A stretch of 64,000 nucleotides of DNA from Hydrogenophaga sp. PBL-H3 (GTDB lineage: Bacteria; Pseudomonadota; Gammaproteobacteria; Burkholderiales; Burkholderiaceae_C): contig NZ_CP044972.1 in assembly GCF_010104355.1 (NCBI RefSeq), positions 4,144,001 through 4,208,000 of the forward strand, given 5' to 3'. A program made the position numbers and the translations under genes. The notes under the pieces were generated by a model, which was not told where the DNA came from, searched no databases, and saw only the letters and a list, made by a program, of their open reading frames with translations. Of this stretch, positions 63,628 to 64,000 are shown piece by piece. The first letter of the stretch is position 1. Every line of letters starts with the position of its first letter.

Positions 63628-64000
63628 TTACTTCTTGCGACGCGAGACGATCATCGACTGCGTGCGGCGGTTGTTGCGGGTGCGGTAGCCCTTGGTCAGG
63701 TTGCCCCACGGATCCACCGGAGCGCGGCCTTCGCCGGTCTTGCCTTCACCACCACCGTGCGGGTGGTCGATCGGGTTCATCGCGGTACCGCGAACGGTCG
63801 GGCGAATGCCCATGTGACGCTTTACACCAGCCTTGCCCAACTGGCGCAGGCTGTGTTCCTGGTTGGACACTTCGCCGATGGTGGCGCGGCAATCCACGTG
63901 GACCTTGCGGACCTCGCCGGAACGCATGCGGACCTGGGCGTAGATGCCTTCGCGAGCAAGCAGCACGGCCGAGGCGCCGGCGGAACGGGCGATTTGTGCG
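63628..64000 (-). CDS. rplB: 50S ribosomal protein L2, partial
   Basis: The C-terminal half of L2. The frame is open to the window edge (residues [18 protein letters not shown] at the edge) and the true start lies beyond. The conserved [20 protein letters not shown] and [20 protein letters not shown] with the peptidyl-transferase-region His are complete. It precedes rpsS by 12 bp. Confidence 0.97.
   Translation of the reverse strand, partial: AQIARSAGASAVLLAREGIYAQVRMRSGEVRKVHVDCRATIGEVSNQEHSLRQLGKAGVKRHMGIRPTVRGTAMNPIDHPHGGGEGKTGEGRAPVDPWGNLTKGYRTRNNRRTQSMIVSRRKK

Overview
This 64-kb window is a high-GC, densely packed chromosomal segment of a beta-proteobacterium. The atpIBEFHAGDC order, the dat/DUF493/lipB/lipA cluster, the permease-less ptsM-ptsH-ptsI set, cytochrome c'/b561 and the S10 ribosomal genes all fit Burkholderiales. 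An 80-nt GC-rich dispersed repeat and the protein styles suggest Comamonadaceae (Hydrogenophaga-like). The genus is an inference. There is no rRNA, CRISPR array or prophage. The one mobile element is an intact IS630-family insertion sequence. No gene-free stretch reaches 300 bases.

Layout. (1) 1-9.5 kb is a signalling block: the 3' end of a hybrid kinase with receiver and HPt domains, two soluble receiver-kinase proteins, and a 1605-residue multi-PAS/GAF hybrid kinase, with a quinone reductase between them. (2) 9.5-13.3 kb holds an MFS transporter and two ornithine-cyclodeaminase-family genes around an Lrp/AsnC regulator. (3) 13.3-24.3 kb is accessory metabolism: a small secreted protein, an AlbA/Schlafen-type ATPase, LysR plus class II aldolase plus MFS, a LysR/PACE efflux pair, a MocR regulator, and a dihaem-trihaem cytochrome plus thioredoxin cluster. 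(4) 24.3-29.2 kb carries a thioesterase/MATE/SDR operon with a TetR regulator and two matching palindromic operators, then a chemoreceptor. (5) 29.3-37.5 kb contains a DEDDh exonuclease, tRNA-Arg(CCG), a dihaem cytochrome, the IS630 element, a hydrolase operon, a LemA/TPM operon and a lone cyclic-nucleotide-binding protein. (6) 37.6-45 kb is the ATP synthase operon. (7) 45.1-48.1 kb is D-amino-acid transaminase, DUF493, lipB and lipA. (8) 48.1-51.2 kb is a glycosyltransferase/metallophosphoesterase pair resembling the Agt/PlcP lipid-remodelling module, plus an EamA exporter. (9) 51.2-60.5 kb holds the PTS operon with an MFS transporter and a lipoprotein, CoA-transferase, thioredoxins, DUF4197, cytochrome c'/b561 and a GNAT acetyltransferase. 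(10) 60.5-64 kb is a peroxiredoxin and the distal S10 operon (rplB partial, rpsS, rplV, rpsC, rplP, rpmC, rpsQ).

The most interesting signal is four heptamers with exact 11-bp periodicity, each close to the Pho-box half-site CTGTCAT, directly upstream of the Agt/PlcP-like pair. It suggests PhoB-controlled replacement of phospholipids by glycolipids during phosphate starvation. Other regulatory readings from sequence alone are the twin TetR operators, dyads in the two LysR intergenic regions, and a 15-bp palindrome between cytochrome c' and b561. The IS630 insertion can be undone on paper: it hit a TA in the last codons of a conserved gene, replaced that protein's tail and supplied the transposase's own stop codon.
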